Positions 1 through 6,406 of a stretch of 7,719 nt of DNA are shown here, piece by piece (the first letter of the stretch is position 1; each line of letters starts with the position of its first letter). A program made the translations under genes and the position numbers. The notes below the pieces were generated by a model that ran no database searches, had not been told where the DNA came from, and saw only the letters and a program-made list of their open reading frames with translations. The DNA lies in NCBI GenBank assembly GCA_028717165.1, contig JAQUOK010000125.1, forward strand, positions 1-7,719, given 5' to 3'. This DNA comes from Victivallaceae bacterium (GTDB taxonomy: Bacteria; Verrucomicrobiota; Lentisphaeria; Victivallales; Victivallaceae).

Positions 1-3000
1 GATATTCGCGGTTATCACCTTGTATTGCTGGCGAAGGATATAAGCGGTTATCACAGTTTGTGTAAATTGATGAGCGAGGCGGCTATAAACGGTTTTTTCT
101 ATAAACCGCGCGTCGATAAGGAACTGCTGGCGAAATACAGTCGCGGCCTGTTGGCTTTCAGCGCTTGCGTGGGCGGTGAAATACCGCGGGCGATTCTGAA
201 TAATGATACTGCGCAGGCCGAAAAAACGATTGGGGAATATGCGGATATTTTCGGCAGGGACAATTTTTATCTGGAAGTAATGGACCATGGCCTGCGTGAA
301 GAAAAAATCGCTAACCGCGGCCTGGTTGAATTGTCGAAAAAAATGAATCTGCCGCTGGTCGCCACGAATGACGTGCATTATCTGCGCAAGGAACACGCCA
401 AGGCTCATGAGATAATGCTTTGCATCCAGACCGGCTCCAAGCTGGACGACCCGAAACGTTTCCGGTTTTCCGGGCCGGACTATTATTTTAAAAGCCCTGA
501 GGAAATGAAAGAAATATTCCGGGAAATACCTGAGGCGGTAACTAATACCGTCGATATTGCCGGGCGCTGCGGAATCGAGTTCAAATTTGCTCCCGAAGTA
601 AACCACTATCCGGTTTACGAGATCAGCGCGCCGGGTATAAGCGAGAAGGAATTTCTGCGCAATATCTGTTGTGAGAACATGACCGACAGATACGGGTTTG
701 ACCCGCGGAAACTTGAGGCTCCGGACGCAAGACAGCAGAAGATCATTGACCGTATGGATTATGAACTTGAAGTTATCGATAACTCGAAATACTGCAGTTA
801 TTTTCTGGTTGTCGCCGATTTTATCAAATATGCCCGGGAACAGAAAATCCCGGTAGGCCCCGGACGCGGTTCGGGCGCCGGAAGCGTGGTGGCTTACCTT
901 ACCTATATAACCAACCTTGACCCGCTTAAATACAAACTGCTTTTCGAGCGTTTCCTGAACCCGGAACGCGTCAGTCCGCCTGATTTTGACATTGACTTTT
1001 GTGAAAAACGCCGTTCGGAGGTTATTGATTACGTGCGCAATAAATACGGACAGGAAAGCGTATCGCAGATCGGTACCTACGGAACTTTGAAAGCCAAAGC
1101 GGTGGTTAAGGACGTGGCGCGGGTTCTCGGACACAGTTTTGAGGAAGGCGACCGCATTACCAAACTTATTCCGTCGGACCCGAAGATAACCCTCAAGAAG
1201 GCCGTCGAGGAATCGCCGGATCTGCGCAAACTTCTCGAATCCGAGTCCTATGTCCAGGAAATATTCAAATATGCCGAAGTCCTGGAAGGGATCAACCGGC
1301 AGATGGGCATTCATGCCGCCGGGGTTATTATCGGCGACCAGCGCCTTGACAACCTCGTACCTCTGACCCGCGGCGCCAAAGGTGAAATAATAACCTCCTT
1401 TCCGGCGGTTCCATGTGAAGAACTCGGCCTGTTGAAAATGGACTTTCTGGGACTGAAAACCCTGACGGTTATCCAGGCCGCCGTAGACAATATAAAGCAG
1501 ACCCGCGGTATCGAACTGGATATGAATAAAATACCGCTGGATGACCATAAAACTTTTACTTTGCTGAACCGCGGCGATACGGTGTCGGTATTCCAGCTTG
1601 AGTCTGCCGGCATGCAGAATCTCTGCCGCCAGTTCGGCGTCGAAACTCTGGAGCATATTATCGCCTTGATCGCGATTTACCGCCCCGGCCCGATGCAGTT
1701 CATACCGGATTTCATTGCGCGTAAAAAAGGCGAAGCGCCGATCGAATACGACCACCCGAAAATGGCGGAACTGCTCAAGGAAACTTACGGCATCATGCTT
1801 TATCAGGAACAGATCATGGAAGTGGTGCAGGTGCTGGCCGGTTTCAGCCTCGGCGGCGCCGACATTCTGCGCCGGGCGATCGGCAAGAAAAAAGTCGACG
1901 TCCTCGCCGAACAGAAGGAAAAATTCGTCAGGGGCTGCGCCGAACATAATCAGATAGACGAAAGAACCTCGAATGAAATCTGGGAAAAGATCGGCAAATT
2001 CGCCGGTTACGGGTTTAATAAATCCCACAGCGCGGCCTATGCGGTAATAGCCTACCAGACGGCTTATCTGAAGGCGAACTATCCGGTCGAATTCATGGCG
2101 GCGGTGCTTTCCGCCGAAATCGATAACGCCGATAAAATCGCTTTCCTGATGAACGAATGCCGGGAAATGGGAATAAACGTCCTGCCTCCGGACGTCAATA
2201 CCAGCGGCATCAGCTTTACGGTTGACGGCGATTCAATCCGTTTCGGGCTGGGAGCGGTCAAGGGGTGCGGGGAAGCCGCGGCCGGTAAAATTATCGAGGC
2301 GCGCAAAGACGGCAAATTCAGTAATTTCCTTGATTTCTGTGAACGCTGCGGCGAAGCGATGAATGCCCGGGTAATAGAACATTTTGCCAAGGCGGGAGCT
2401 TTTGATACGTTCAGCCTGCGCCGTTCGCAGATACTGGCGGTGGCCGACGCTACCATGGGGTATGCCGCAGCGAGAGTAAAGGACCGTTTGGCCGGGCAGG
2501 GATCGCTGTTTGACATGCTCGATGATTCCGAACAGGATGAAATCTGTTCGATACCCGTGCCGGATATCCCGGAATTTGACGAGAACGAAATACTCAAATA
2601 TGAGAAGGAACTGCTCGGTTTTTACGTAACCGGACATCCGCTGGGCAAATATTGCGAGATGGTCGAAATTTATTCGACGGTAAAACTTATGAACCTGGAT
2701 GACCTGGACGATAACGTCGGGGTCAGGGTCGGCGGGGTTGTGAAAAGCTATTCCAGACGCTACGGCAAAAAATCGGGAAAACCCTTCGGAGTCCTTGATT
2801 TCGAAGATCTGGAAACTTCCTGTGAAGCGATGGTTTACGCTTCCGGCCTGGAACAACTCGAAAATGACCGGGTTGAACTGGAACCGGATATGCCGGTGCT
2901 GGTCGAAGCCCTGACGCGCAAAAATCAGGAAACCGGGCTGGTCGGCCTTATTGTTGAAAAAATTGTTCCGATGGCGCAGGTCATGAGCAGATATACCGAG

Positions 3001-3297
3001 GAAATTCATATACATTTTTTCGAAGGCTCAAATACTTCCGACGACCTGAAAAATTTATTGGAAGTATGCAAAAGACATCCCGGCGATACTACGGTTATCC
3101 TGTGTATCTCCTGTGTCGATGACAAATATGTATTCATCGAAGCCGGTCCCGGCTGCCGGGTGACGGTGACGAACGAACTTCTGGACGAAATCCGGCAGGT
3201 TTTGGGAGAAAAGCGTTTCCGGCTCAAAGCCAATGACCTTGTTCCCGAAGCGAAACGCCAGTTCAAATTCAGAAAAAAAGAAGTTAAGACAGCGTAA
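1..3297 (+). CDS. dnaE: DNA polymerase III alpha subunit, 5' end cut by window
   Basis: Catalytic subunit of the replicative DNA polymerase holoenzyme, which extends both strands at the fork. The frame is open to base 1 and reads DIRGYHLVLLAKD before the TTG at 25, so that TTG is internal; about 70-80 N-terminal residues lie outside, judged against E. coli Asp401. Numbering residues from base 25: PHP domain to about 190, with TNDVHYL; polymerase motif GPGRGSGAGS at 278-287; PDFDIDF with catalytic Asp322 and Asp324; third catalytic Asp473 in KMDFLGLKT. The Asp324-Asp473 spacing (149) is close to the 152 of E. coli. A helix-hairpin-helix region follows near 738-760 (FGLGAVKGCG), then a beta-clamp-binding motif QGSLF at 825-829, an OB fold at about 898-985 and a C-terminal domain at 992-1090. 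There are no internal stops, and all three active-site aspartates are present. This is the DnaE rather than the PolC type, since no exonuclease domain interrupts PHP. Confidence 0.97.
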   Translation, partial: DIRGYHLVLLAKDISGYHSLCKLMSEAAINGFFYKPRVDKELLAKYSRGLLAFSACVGGEIPRAILNNDTAQAEKTIGEYADIFGRDNFYLEVMDHGLREEKIANRGLVELSKKMNLPLVATNDVHYLRKEHAKAHEIMLCIQTGSKLDDPKRFRFSGPDYYFKSPEEMKEIFREIPEAVTNTVDIAGRCGIEFKFAPEVNHYPVYEISAPGISEKEFLRNICCENMTDRYGFDPRKLEAPDARQQKIIDRMDYELEVIDNSKYCSYFLVVADFIKYAREQKIPVGPGRGSGAGSVVAYLTYITNLDPLKYKLLFERFLNPERVSPPDFDIDFCEKRRSEVIDYVRNKYGQESVSQIGTYGTLKAKAVVKDVARVLGHSFEEGDRITKLIPSDPKITLKKAVEESPDLRKLLESESYVQEIFKYAEVLEGINRQMGIHAAGVIIGDQRLDNLVPLTRGAKGEIITSFPAVPCEELGLLKMDFLGLKTLTVIQAAVDNIKQTRGIELDMNKIPLDDHKTFTLLNRGDTVSVFQLESAGMQNLCRQFGVETLEHIIALIAIYRPGPMQFIPDFIARKKGEAPIEYDHPKMAELLKETYGIMLYQEQIMEVVQVLAGFSLGGADILRRAIGKKKVDVLAEQKEKFVRGCAEHNQIDERTSNEIWEKIGKFAGYGFNKSHSAAYAVIAYQTAYLKANYPVEFMAAVLSAEIDNADKIAFLMNECREMGINVLPPDVNTSGISFTVDGDSIRFGLGAVKGCGEAAAGKIIEARKDGKFSNFLDFCERCGEAMNARVIEHFAKAGAFDTFSLRRSQILAVADATMGYAAARVKDRLAGQGSLFDMLDDSEQDEICSIPVPDIPEFDENEILKYEKELLGFYVTGHPLGKYCEMVEIYSTVKLMNLDDLDDNVGVRVGGVVKSYSRRYGKKSGKPFGVLDFEDLETSCEAMVYASGLEQLENDRVELEPDMPVLVEALTRKNQETGLVGLIVEKIVPMAQVMSRYTEEIHIHFFEGSNTSDDLKNLLEVCKRHPGDTTVILCISCVDDKYVFIEAGPGCRVTVTNELLDEIRQVLGEKRFRLKANDLVPEAKRQFKFRKKEVKTA

Positions 3298-3301
3298 AAA
3301 A

Positions 3302-3446
3302 TTGAACATCGAATGAATTTAAAATCTTGAATTTGACAGAATCATTGGTGGCAGAATCATTTTTTTATAAAGTTGATTTTCATTAACTTTGCTTCGTGAG
3401 AAGCAAAATCATTCGATGTTCGATGTTGGATGTTCGATGTTCAAAA
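3302..3446. repeat. composite short-repeat spacer between dnaE and the radical SAM gene
   Basis: Almost the whole 167-base gap is repetitive. The motif CARAATCATT occurs three times (3337-3346, 3352-3361, 3404-3413). A 13-bp inverted pair, GAACATCGAATGA at 3304-3316 and its complement at 3409-3421, brackets the spacer. Four tandem 7-bp units of TTCGATG (third copy TTGGATG) fill 3412-3439. No ORF is supported. The stretch looks like dispersed intergenic repeat material rather than a regulatory leader, but a role in ending dnaE transcription is possible. Confidence 0.6.
3388..3407 (+). terminator. hairpin after dnaE, possible weak terminator
   Basis: TTTGCTTC and GAAGCAAA pair perfectly (8 bp) around a GTGA loop, a GNRA-type tetraloop in RNA. 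It lies about 90 bases after the dnaE stop. No T-run follows, so intrinsic termination is doubtful; it may simply be part of the repeat spacer. Confidence 0.25.
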
Positions 3447-3464
3447 TATAAATAGGGATACAGC

Positions 3465-4331
3465 ATGCCTGAATACAAGGAACCTTTATTCCGGCCTCCG
3501 GCGGAGGCGGACAGCCTGATCTTTCAGGTGGCTTACGGCTGTCCGCATAATACCTGCCGTTTTTGCGGCATGTATAAAGGCGTCCGTTATTCTCTGCGCG
3601 GCATGGAGGAGGCTTTGGCAGAATTTATCAAAAGCGCCGAATATTACCCGGAAGCCCGGCGGATATTTCTCGCGGACGGCGACGTTATGCTGTTGCCTTT
3701 CGCGATGCTGAAAACTTATCTTGTCGCCCTGAATTCGCTTTTCCCCCGTTTGACCCGGGTTAACGTCTATGCCAACGGCAGTTCCATTCTGGACAAAAGC
3801 GATGAAGAGCTTGCCGAACTGAAAAAACTTAGATTGAATACCCTTTATCTCGGCCTCGAAACCGGCAGCCCAAAAATCCTCGAACTCGTCAACAAGGGCG
3901 AAAAAGTAAACGTCATGATCGAGGCGGTCAAACGGGCTCAGCAACACGGCTTGCGCTGTTCGGTGATGTTTTTACTGGGCTTGGGCGGCAAAGAATATTC
4001 GGCGGAACACGTTCGGCTGACTGCTGCCGCCCTTAATGAAATGCAGCCTATCCTTCTGTCGGCGCTGCGTTTTGTCGAGGTGCCCAATACCAGAATGTTT
4101 GACGGCTTCAAAACCGTTTCCGAATACGAGGCGGTCAAAGAATTAAGGGACATTATCGCCGGACTTGAACTTAGAAAAACAATCTTCCGCGCCAATCACC
4201 GTTCCAATCCGATACCTTTGGAAGGGCGCTTCCCGAACAATAAACAGGATCTGCTTGACCTGCTGGATGCTCAACTTGCGAGTGGAGAACTGGATAAGAA
4301 CGGCCCCGGTATGACGCCGTTGTTTCTTTGA
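3465..4331 (+). CDS. radical SAM family protein, substrate unknown
   Basis: A 288-residue protein with a radical SAM core: an iron-sulfur enzyme expected to cleave S-adenosylmethionine to a 5'-deoxyadenosyl radical in the cytoplasm. The cluster motif is Cys26-x4-Cys31-x2-Cys34 (GCPHNTCRFCGMY), one residue longer than the common Cx3Cx2C. It follows the N-terminal stretch PLFRPPAEADSLIFQV, which I associate with a widespread uncharacterised COG1032-like subfamily. Other barrel signatures are ADGD at 70-73 (GGE-like, SAM binding), NVYANGSS at 100-107, GLETGSP at 130-136 and SVMFLLGLGG near 165-174. There is no B12-binding domain and no obvious cysteine set for a second cluster. The ATG is preceded by AGGGA at 3454-3458 with 6-base spacing, which supports this start. 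The 167-base repeat-filled gap argues against tight coupling to dnaE. The fold is confident; the reaction cannot be told. Confidence 0.9.
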   Translation: MPEYKEPLFRPPAEADSLIFQVAYGCPHNTCRFCGMYKGVRYSLRGMEEALAEFIKSAEYYPEARRIFLADGDVMLLPFAMLKTYLVALNSLFPRLTRVNVYANGSSILDKSDEELAELKKLRLNTLYLGLETGSPKILELVNKGEKVNVMIEAVKRAQQHGLRCSVMFLLGLGGKEYSAEHVRLTAAALNEMQPILLSALRFVEVPNTRMFDGFKTVSEYEAVKELRDIIAGLELRKTIFRANHRSNPIPLEGRFPNNKQDLLDLLDAQLASGELDKNGPGMTPLFL

Positions 4332-4350
4332 CAGTTATGAGTTGTGAGTT

Positions 4351-4368
4351 GCCGGTCTGACGACCGGC
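4351..4368 (+). terminator. GC-rich hairpin after the radical SAM gene
   Basis: GCCGGTC-TGAC-GACCGGC, a perfect 7-bp stem with a 4-base loop, begins 20 bases after the stop codon. Position and stability suit a transcription end, but no T-tract follows, so it may need Rho or act only as an mRNA 3' barrier. Confidence 0.4.
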
Positions 4369-4380
4369 GTTCCCGGCGAG

Positions 4381-4425
4381 TTTGCTTCATGCAAATATCG
4401 TGTTTGTAGTACCGCCTTCAGTCGG
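4381..4425. repeat. degenerate hairpin remnants upstream of MITE-A copy 1
   Basis: TTTGCTTCATGC at 4381-4392 is the exact complement of a 12-mer inside MITE-A copy 1 (4548-4559). CCGCC-TTCA-GTCGG at 4412-4425 is a hairpin with one mismatch. Both look like decayed repeat fragments. I see nothing else in 4369-4473, and the open frame that starts here and runs through the element has no coding features. Confidence 0.35.
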
Positions 4426-4473
4426 AATAAATAACCGTATCAACACTTTAAAAATCCGGACATGGCGTTATAT

Positions 4474-4582
4474 TAGTCGTTACTGGAGAAGTTTCTTTTG
4501 TCCATACTCTTCGTTAGTTTCAGATACGCGTACAACTGTACGCGTCGGCATGAAGCAAAATAGACTTTTTCAGTAATGACTA
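4474..4582. mobile_element. MITE-A copy 1, 109-bp inverted-repeat element
   Basis: The ends are TAGTCGTTACTG (4474-4485) and CAGTAATGACTA (4571-4582). The inverted match extends imperfectly inward, agreeing at 22 of the first 27 positions. The centre is the near-perfect palindrome ACGCGTACAACTGTACGCGT (4526-4545; 9-bp arms, AC loop), so the whole element could fold into a long hairpin. It ends in TA on both sides, consistent with a TA target duplication as in IS630/Tc1-mariner-type transposition (inference). It has no ORF of its own, and a second copy lies at 6140-6394. Classed as a non-autonomous MITE-like element. Confidence 0.7.
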
Positions 4583-4590
4583 CGGTAAAT

Positions 4591-4878
4591 ATCCCTTGCA
4601 GGGATTTAAATTTACAATCCGGTCAATCCAGTTTATCCTGTCCAAACAAAATATAAGACCAAGCAAAAATATAATATTGTTGTTTCGTTAACCCTGACAG
4701 GGTTATTCAACGTAGCCCACCGCAACGCGGTGGGTAAATATCACCATCAATTTCTGTTCCCTGAAGGGGCATTTCAATTATAATTCGTATTTTTAAGTTC
4801 CCTTTCAGGGAACATTCCAGGAACGATAATATTCCCAAGGCGTCGCCTTGGGCTACGTTGAATATCCCTTCCAGGGAT
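4591..4878. repeat. cluster of seven small palindromes, BIME/REP-like
   Basis: Hairpins with 3-base loops: ATCCCT/AGGGAT 4591-4605; AACCCT/AGGGTT 4690-4704; CCCACCGC/GCGGTGGG 4716-4734; GTTCCCT/AGGGAAC 4797-4813; CCCAAGGC/GCCTTGGG 4834-4852; ATCCCT/AGGGAT 4864-4878; plus an imperfect GTTCCCTGAAGGGGC at 4756-4770. Two composite units (4690-4741 and 4828-4878) are the same sequence in opposite orientation: ATTCAACGTAGCCCA at 4705-4719 is the exact complement of 4849-4863. In both units a CCCT/AGGG hairpin is followed by a CCCA/TGGG hairpin. The stems differ but keep pairing (CCCACCGC versus CCCAAGGC). This resembles REP/BIME arrays, and the cluster lies between two convergent genes, where it may help end transcription. 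4879-4958 shows nothing further. Confidence 0.7.
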
Positions 4879-4958
4879 AAATTTTCTTCTTCTACAACTT
4901 GGTATAAGATGAACTTAACCGGCTACGCGGACTTTTTAAGATTTAAGCGAGAAGGAAG

Positions 4959-5756
4959 TCAGTCGGTACGGCGGCATGAGTTGCAATTCCTTGCAAAAAC
5001 ATTTATCCTTCTGAAGGTTTCGAAATAACCGCCGGGCTGTCTGGTATCCAGGAGCATCTTTTTAATGACGAAATTCCTGAAGTTTTCCTTTTCGGAGTCT
5101 GCAAGGTATTTCAAAAAAGGAACGATACTCGGTTGATCTATCCAGCCGATCAGCGATTCTCTATCAGGGAATAAACGGTCGGCGTTTTCTCCCCATATTT
5201 CCATTTCCGGAAAAGATAAGGGTTTGACGATTTTTTCGTATTCTTCTATTTCCGGCATGTACCAGGGCCATTCAAAATCCCTGAAGTATTCTTTATATTC
5301 GTCCAGCATTATTGCCGTGCGGACGGTTTTGAAAAAATGGGCGCAGTTACCGGCGGCCGCAAAATTAAAACGGACAATTCCATTGTCGGACAGGATATTT
5401 TTCACGTTTTCCCATAATTTCCGGTGGTCTTTTATCCAGTGCAAAGCGGCGTTGGAAAAAATAACATCGAATTTACCGGGCAATTCCAGTTCATTTATAT
5501 CCATTAACTTAAATTCCAGGTTGTTTTTTGCCTTCTGTTTTGCGGCATCGATCATTCCTTGTGAAGCATCGATACCCAGAACATAGCCGCCGGGCACGAG
5601 GCGGGAGAGGTTTACGCTGAGCTTGCCGTCGCCGCAGCCAAGATCGAGAATCCTTTCATTCCCGGAAAGTTTCAGTTCGGAGATTAATTTATTGCCCCAT
5701 TCTTTCTGATGAGTAGAAACTCTTTCATATTTTGGGGCGTCAAATTCGTAAAGCAT
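4959..5756 (-). CDS. class I SAM-dependent methyltransferase, Tam/BioC-like
   Basis: A 265-residue cytosolic protein predicted to transfer a methyl group from S-adenosylmethionine to a small molecule. The Rossmann fold is clear: motif I LDLGCGDGKLS at 37-47, the acidic residue ending strand 2 at Asp63 (LGIDAS), Asp86 after strand 3, and motif IV FDVIFSNAALHWIKDH at 96-111. The SNAALHW form and the overall length resemble trans-aconitate 2-methyltransferase (Tam, about 252 residues in E. coli) and BioC-type enzymes, but the substrate cannot be fixed from motifs. The C-terminal half (WPWYMPEIEEY onward) forms the variable substrate cap. The ATG has only a weak GGAT ribosome site 7-10 bases upstream. 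The gene stands alone between two repeat clusters, and its G+C is modestly lower than its neighbours' (about 44% over the lines counted, against about 50% in samples of dnaE and the HD gene), so acquisition by transfer is possible. Confidence 0.88.
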   Translation of the reverse strand: MLYEFDAPKYERVSTHQKEWGNKLISELKLSGNERILDLGCGDGKLSVNLSRLVPGGYVLGIDASQGMIDAAKQKAKNNLEFKLMDINELELPGKFDVIFSNAALHWIKDHRKLWENVKNILSDNGIVRFNFAAAGNCAHFFKTVRTAIMLDEYKEYFRDFEWPWYMPEIEEYEKIVKPLSFPEMEIWGENADRLFPDRESLIGWIDQPSIVPFLKYLADSEKENFRNFVIKKMLLDTRQPGGYFETFRRINVFARNCNSCRRTD

Positions 5757-5774
5757 ATTTTTTATCCGTAAAAA

Positions 5775-5802
5775 ACTATAGTTACCGATATTTATAATTC
5801 AA
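5775..5802 (-). promoter_or_regulatory. putative sigma-70 promoter of the methyltransferase gene
   Basis: Read on the minus strand: TTGAAT (5797-5802), a 16-base spacer, then TATAGT (5775-5780). Each box is close to consensus. The start of transcription would fall near 5768, leaving a leader of about 12 bases before the ATG at 5756. The AT-rich background makes chance matches likely. Confidence 0.35.
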
Positions 5803-5866
5803 ACAGTATATGGGGAAATCATAAAATCAAAACCGGGTACAGTTTTTTTACTGGGTTTAACGCAAA

Positions 5867-5934
5867 AAAGTAATCGGTCGCCCATCCATTAAGGTTCCTG
5901 CCGAACGAAGTTTTTTTTAGGGTAAACCGATTAC
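5867..5934. repeat. element C, older hairpin interrupted by MITE-B
   Basis: GTAATCGGT (5870-5878) and ACCGATTAC (5926-5934) are perfect inverted arms about 47 bases apart. If MITE-B and one GATTAC copy are removed, the right arm continues as TTT (6134-6136), and the pairing lengthens to 12 bp with AAAGTAATCGGT (5867-5878). So the right arm appears to be split by the insertion. Nothing coding is visible here. 5803-5866 holds only AT-rich sequence. Confidence 0.5.
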
Positions 5935-6127
5935 ACGCCGTGTGCAAGTTTTTTTATTGTGCCTGCCGGGATACGGCTTGTTTTCGAATGCCGCCGCATT
6001 ACACATTTCCTGGAGGGCGAGTGTCCTCACGAGCCGAAATACGTTAACCGTTTGCGGCTCGACCGAGTCTCGCCATTGAGTTTCCTCTCTGAGGCGAAAA
6101 TGTCGAAAAAAAACTTGCACACGGCAT
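5935..6127. mobile_element. MITE-B, 193-bp element with 21-bp inverted ends and a GATTAC duplication
   Basis: GCCGTGTGCAAGTTTTTTT at 5937-5955 is exactly complementary to 6107-6125 (19 bp). Adding the two outer bases on each side gives 21-bp terminal inverted repeats with one mismatch. The element is flanked directly by GATTAC at 5929-5934 and 6128-6133, a textbook 6-bp target-site duplication. Inside lies a second structure at 6016-6074, in which GGCGAG...CTCGCC enclose GAGCCG/CGGCTC around a GTTAAC-centred loop. No transposase is present, so the element would be moved in trans. A 67-codon open frame on the minus strand runs across it and is not considered a gene. Confidence 0.75.
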
Positions 6128-6139
6128 GATTACTTTATT

Positions 6140-6394
6140 TAGTCGTTACTGAACCCGCTTTTAAATAATTGGAGTTCAGTCACTTATTTTATCAAACGCC
6201 GGTTTTTTATTGCAAGCTTTTCAGCTTGTTCTTATATTTTTCATAAAAAAGGTGCTTTAAAAATATTTTTCCCGATAAAAGCTTACAGTCTCTTTTGTCC
6301 ATACTCTTCGTTAGTTTCAGCTTCGCGTACAACTGTACGCGTCGGCTTTACTGCCTCGATTATGAAGCAAAATAGACTTTTTCAGTAACGACTA
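6140..6394. mobile_element. MITE-A copy 2, longer or composite
   Basis: The right part (6291-6394) matches copy 1: 6291-6346 agrees with 4494-4549 at 54 of 56 bases, and 6362-6394 agrees with 4550-4582 at 32 of 33. Between them is a 15-base insertion (6347-6361) absent from copy 1. The right end is CAGTAACGACTA (6383-6394), and its exact complement TAGTCGTTACTG sits at 6140-6151. The 139 bases between that left end and the homologous core are unrelated to copy 1 and include a small hairpin, CAAGCT-TTTC-AGCTTG (6213-6228). Either this is a 255-bp relative with the same ends, or 6140 is a solo end and the true left end near 6283 is degraded. It ends 12 bp from the HD gene's stop. Confidence 0.6.
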
Positions 6395-6406
6395 TTTAAA
6401 AGGTTT

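Noticed and set aside
25..27. TTG as the dnaE start
   Set aside because: The frame continues upstream to base 1 with DnaE-like residues, and the N-terminal PHP portion would otherwise be missing.
2079..3309. Long minus-strand open frames opposite dnaE (up to 260 codons)
   Set aside because: They are antisense shadows of a strongly conserved polymerase gene and have no recognisable domains or ribosome sites.
4382..4576. 64-codon open frame on the plus strand
   Set aside because: It runs through the degenerate hairpins and MITE-A copy 1, ends inside the terminal repeat, and lacks a ribosome site and any recognisable protein pattern.
4591..4878. CRISPR array
   Set aside because: The hairpins differ in sequence, are irregularly spaced and appear in both orientations, with no constant repeat-spacer rhythm and no cas gene.
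5224..5586. 120-codon plus-strand frame opposite the methyltransferase gene, and similar ones opposite the HD and kinase genes
   Set aside because: The minus-strand reading carries full family motifs; the plus-strand frames show none.
6016..6074. Riboswitch or structured non-coding RNA
   Set aside because: The structure lies wholly within MITE-B, with no gene immediately downstream on either strand, and is better explained as part of the element.
5917..6120. 67-codon open frame on the minus strand
   Set aside because: It lies almost wholly inside MITE-B and reads through both its terminal repeat and its internal hairpin, so it is a by-product of the repeat.
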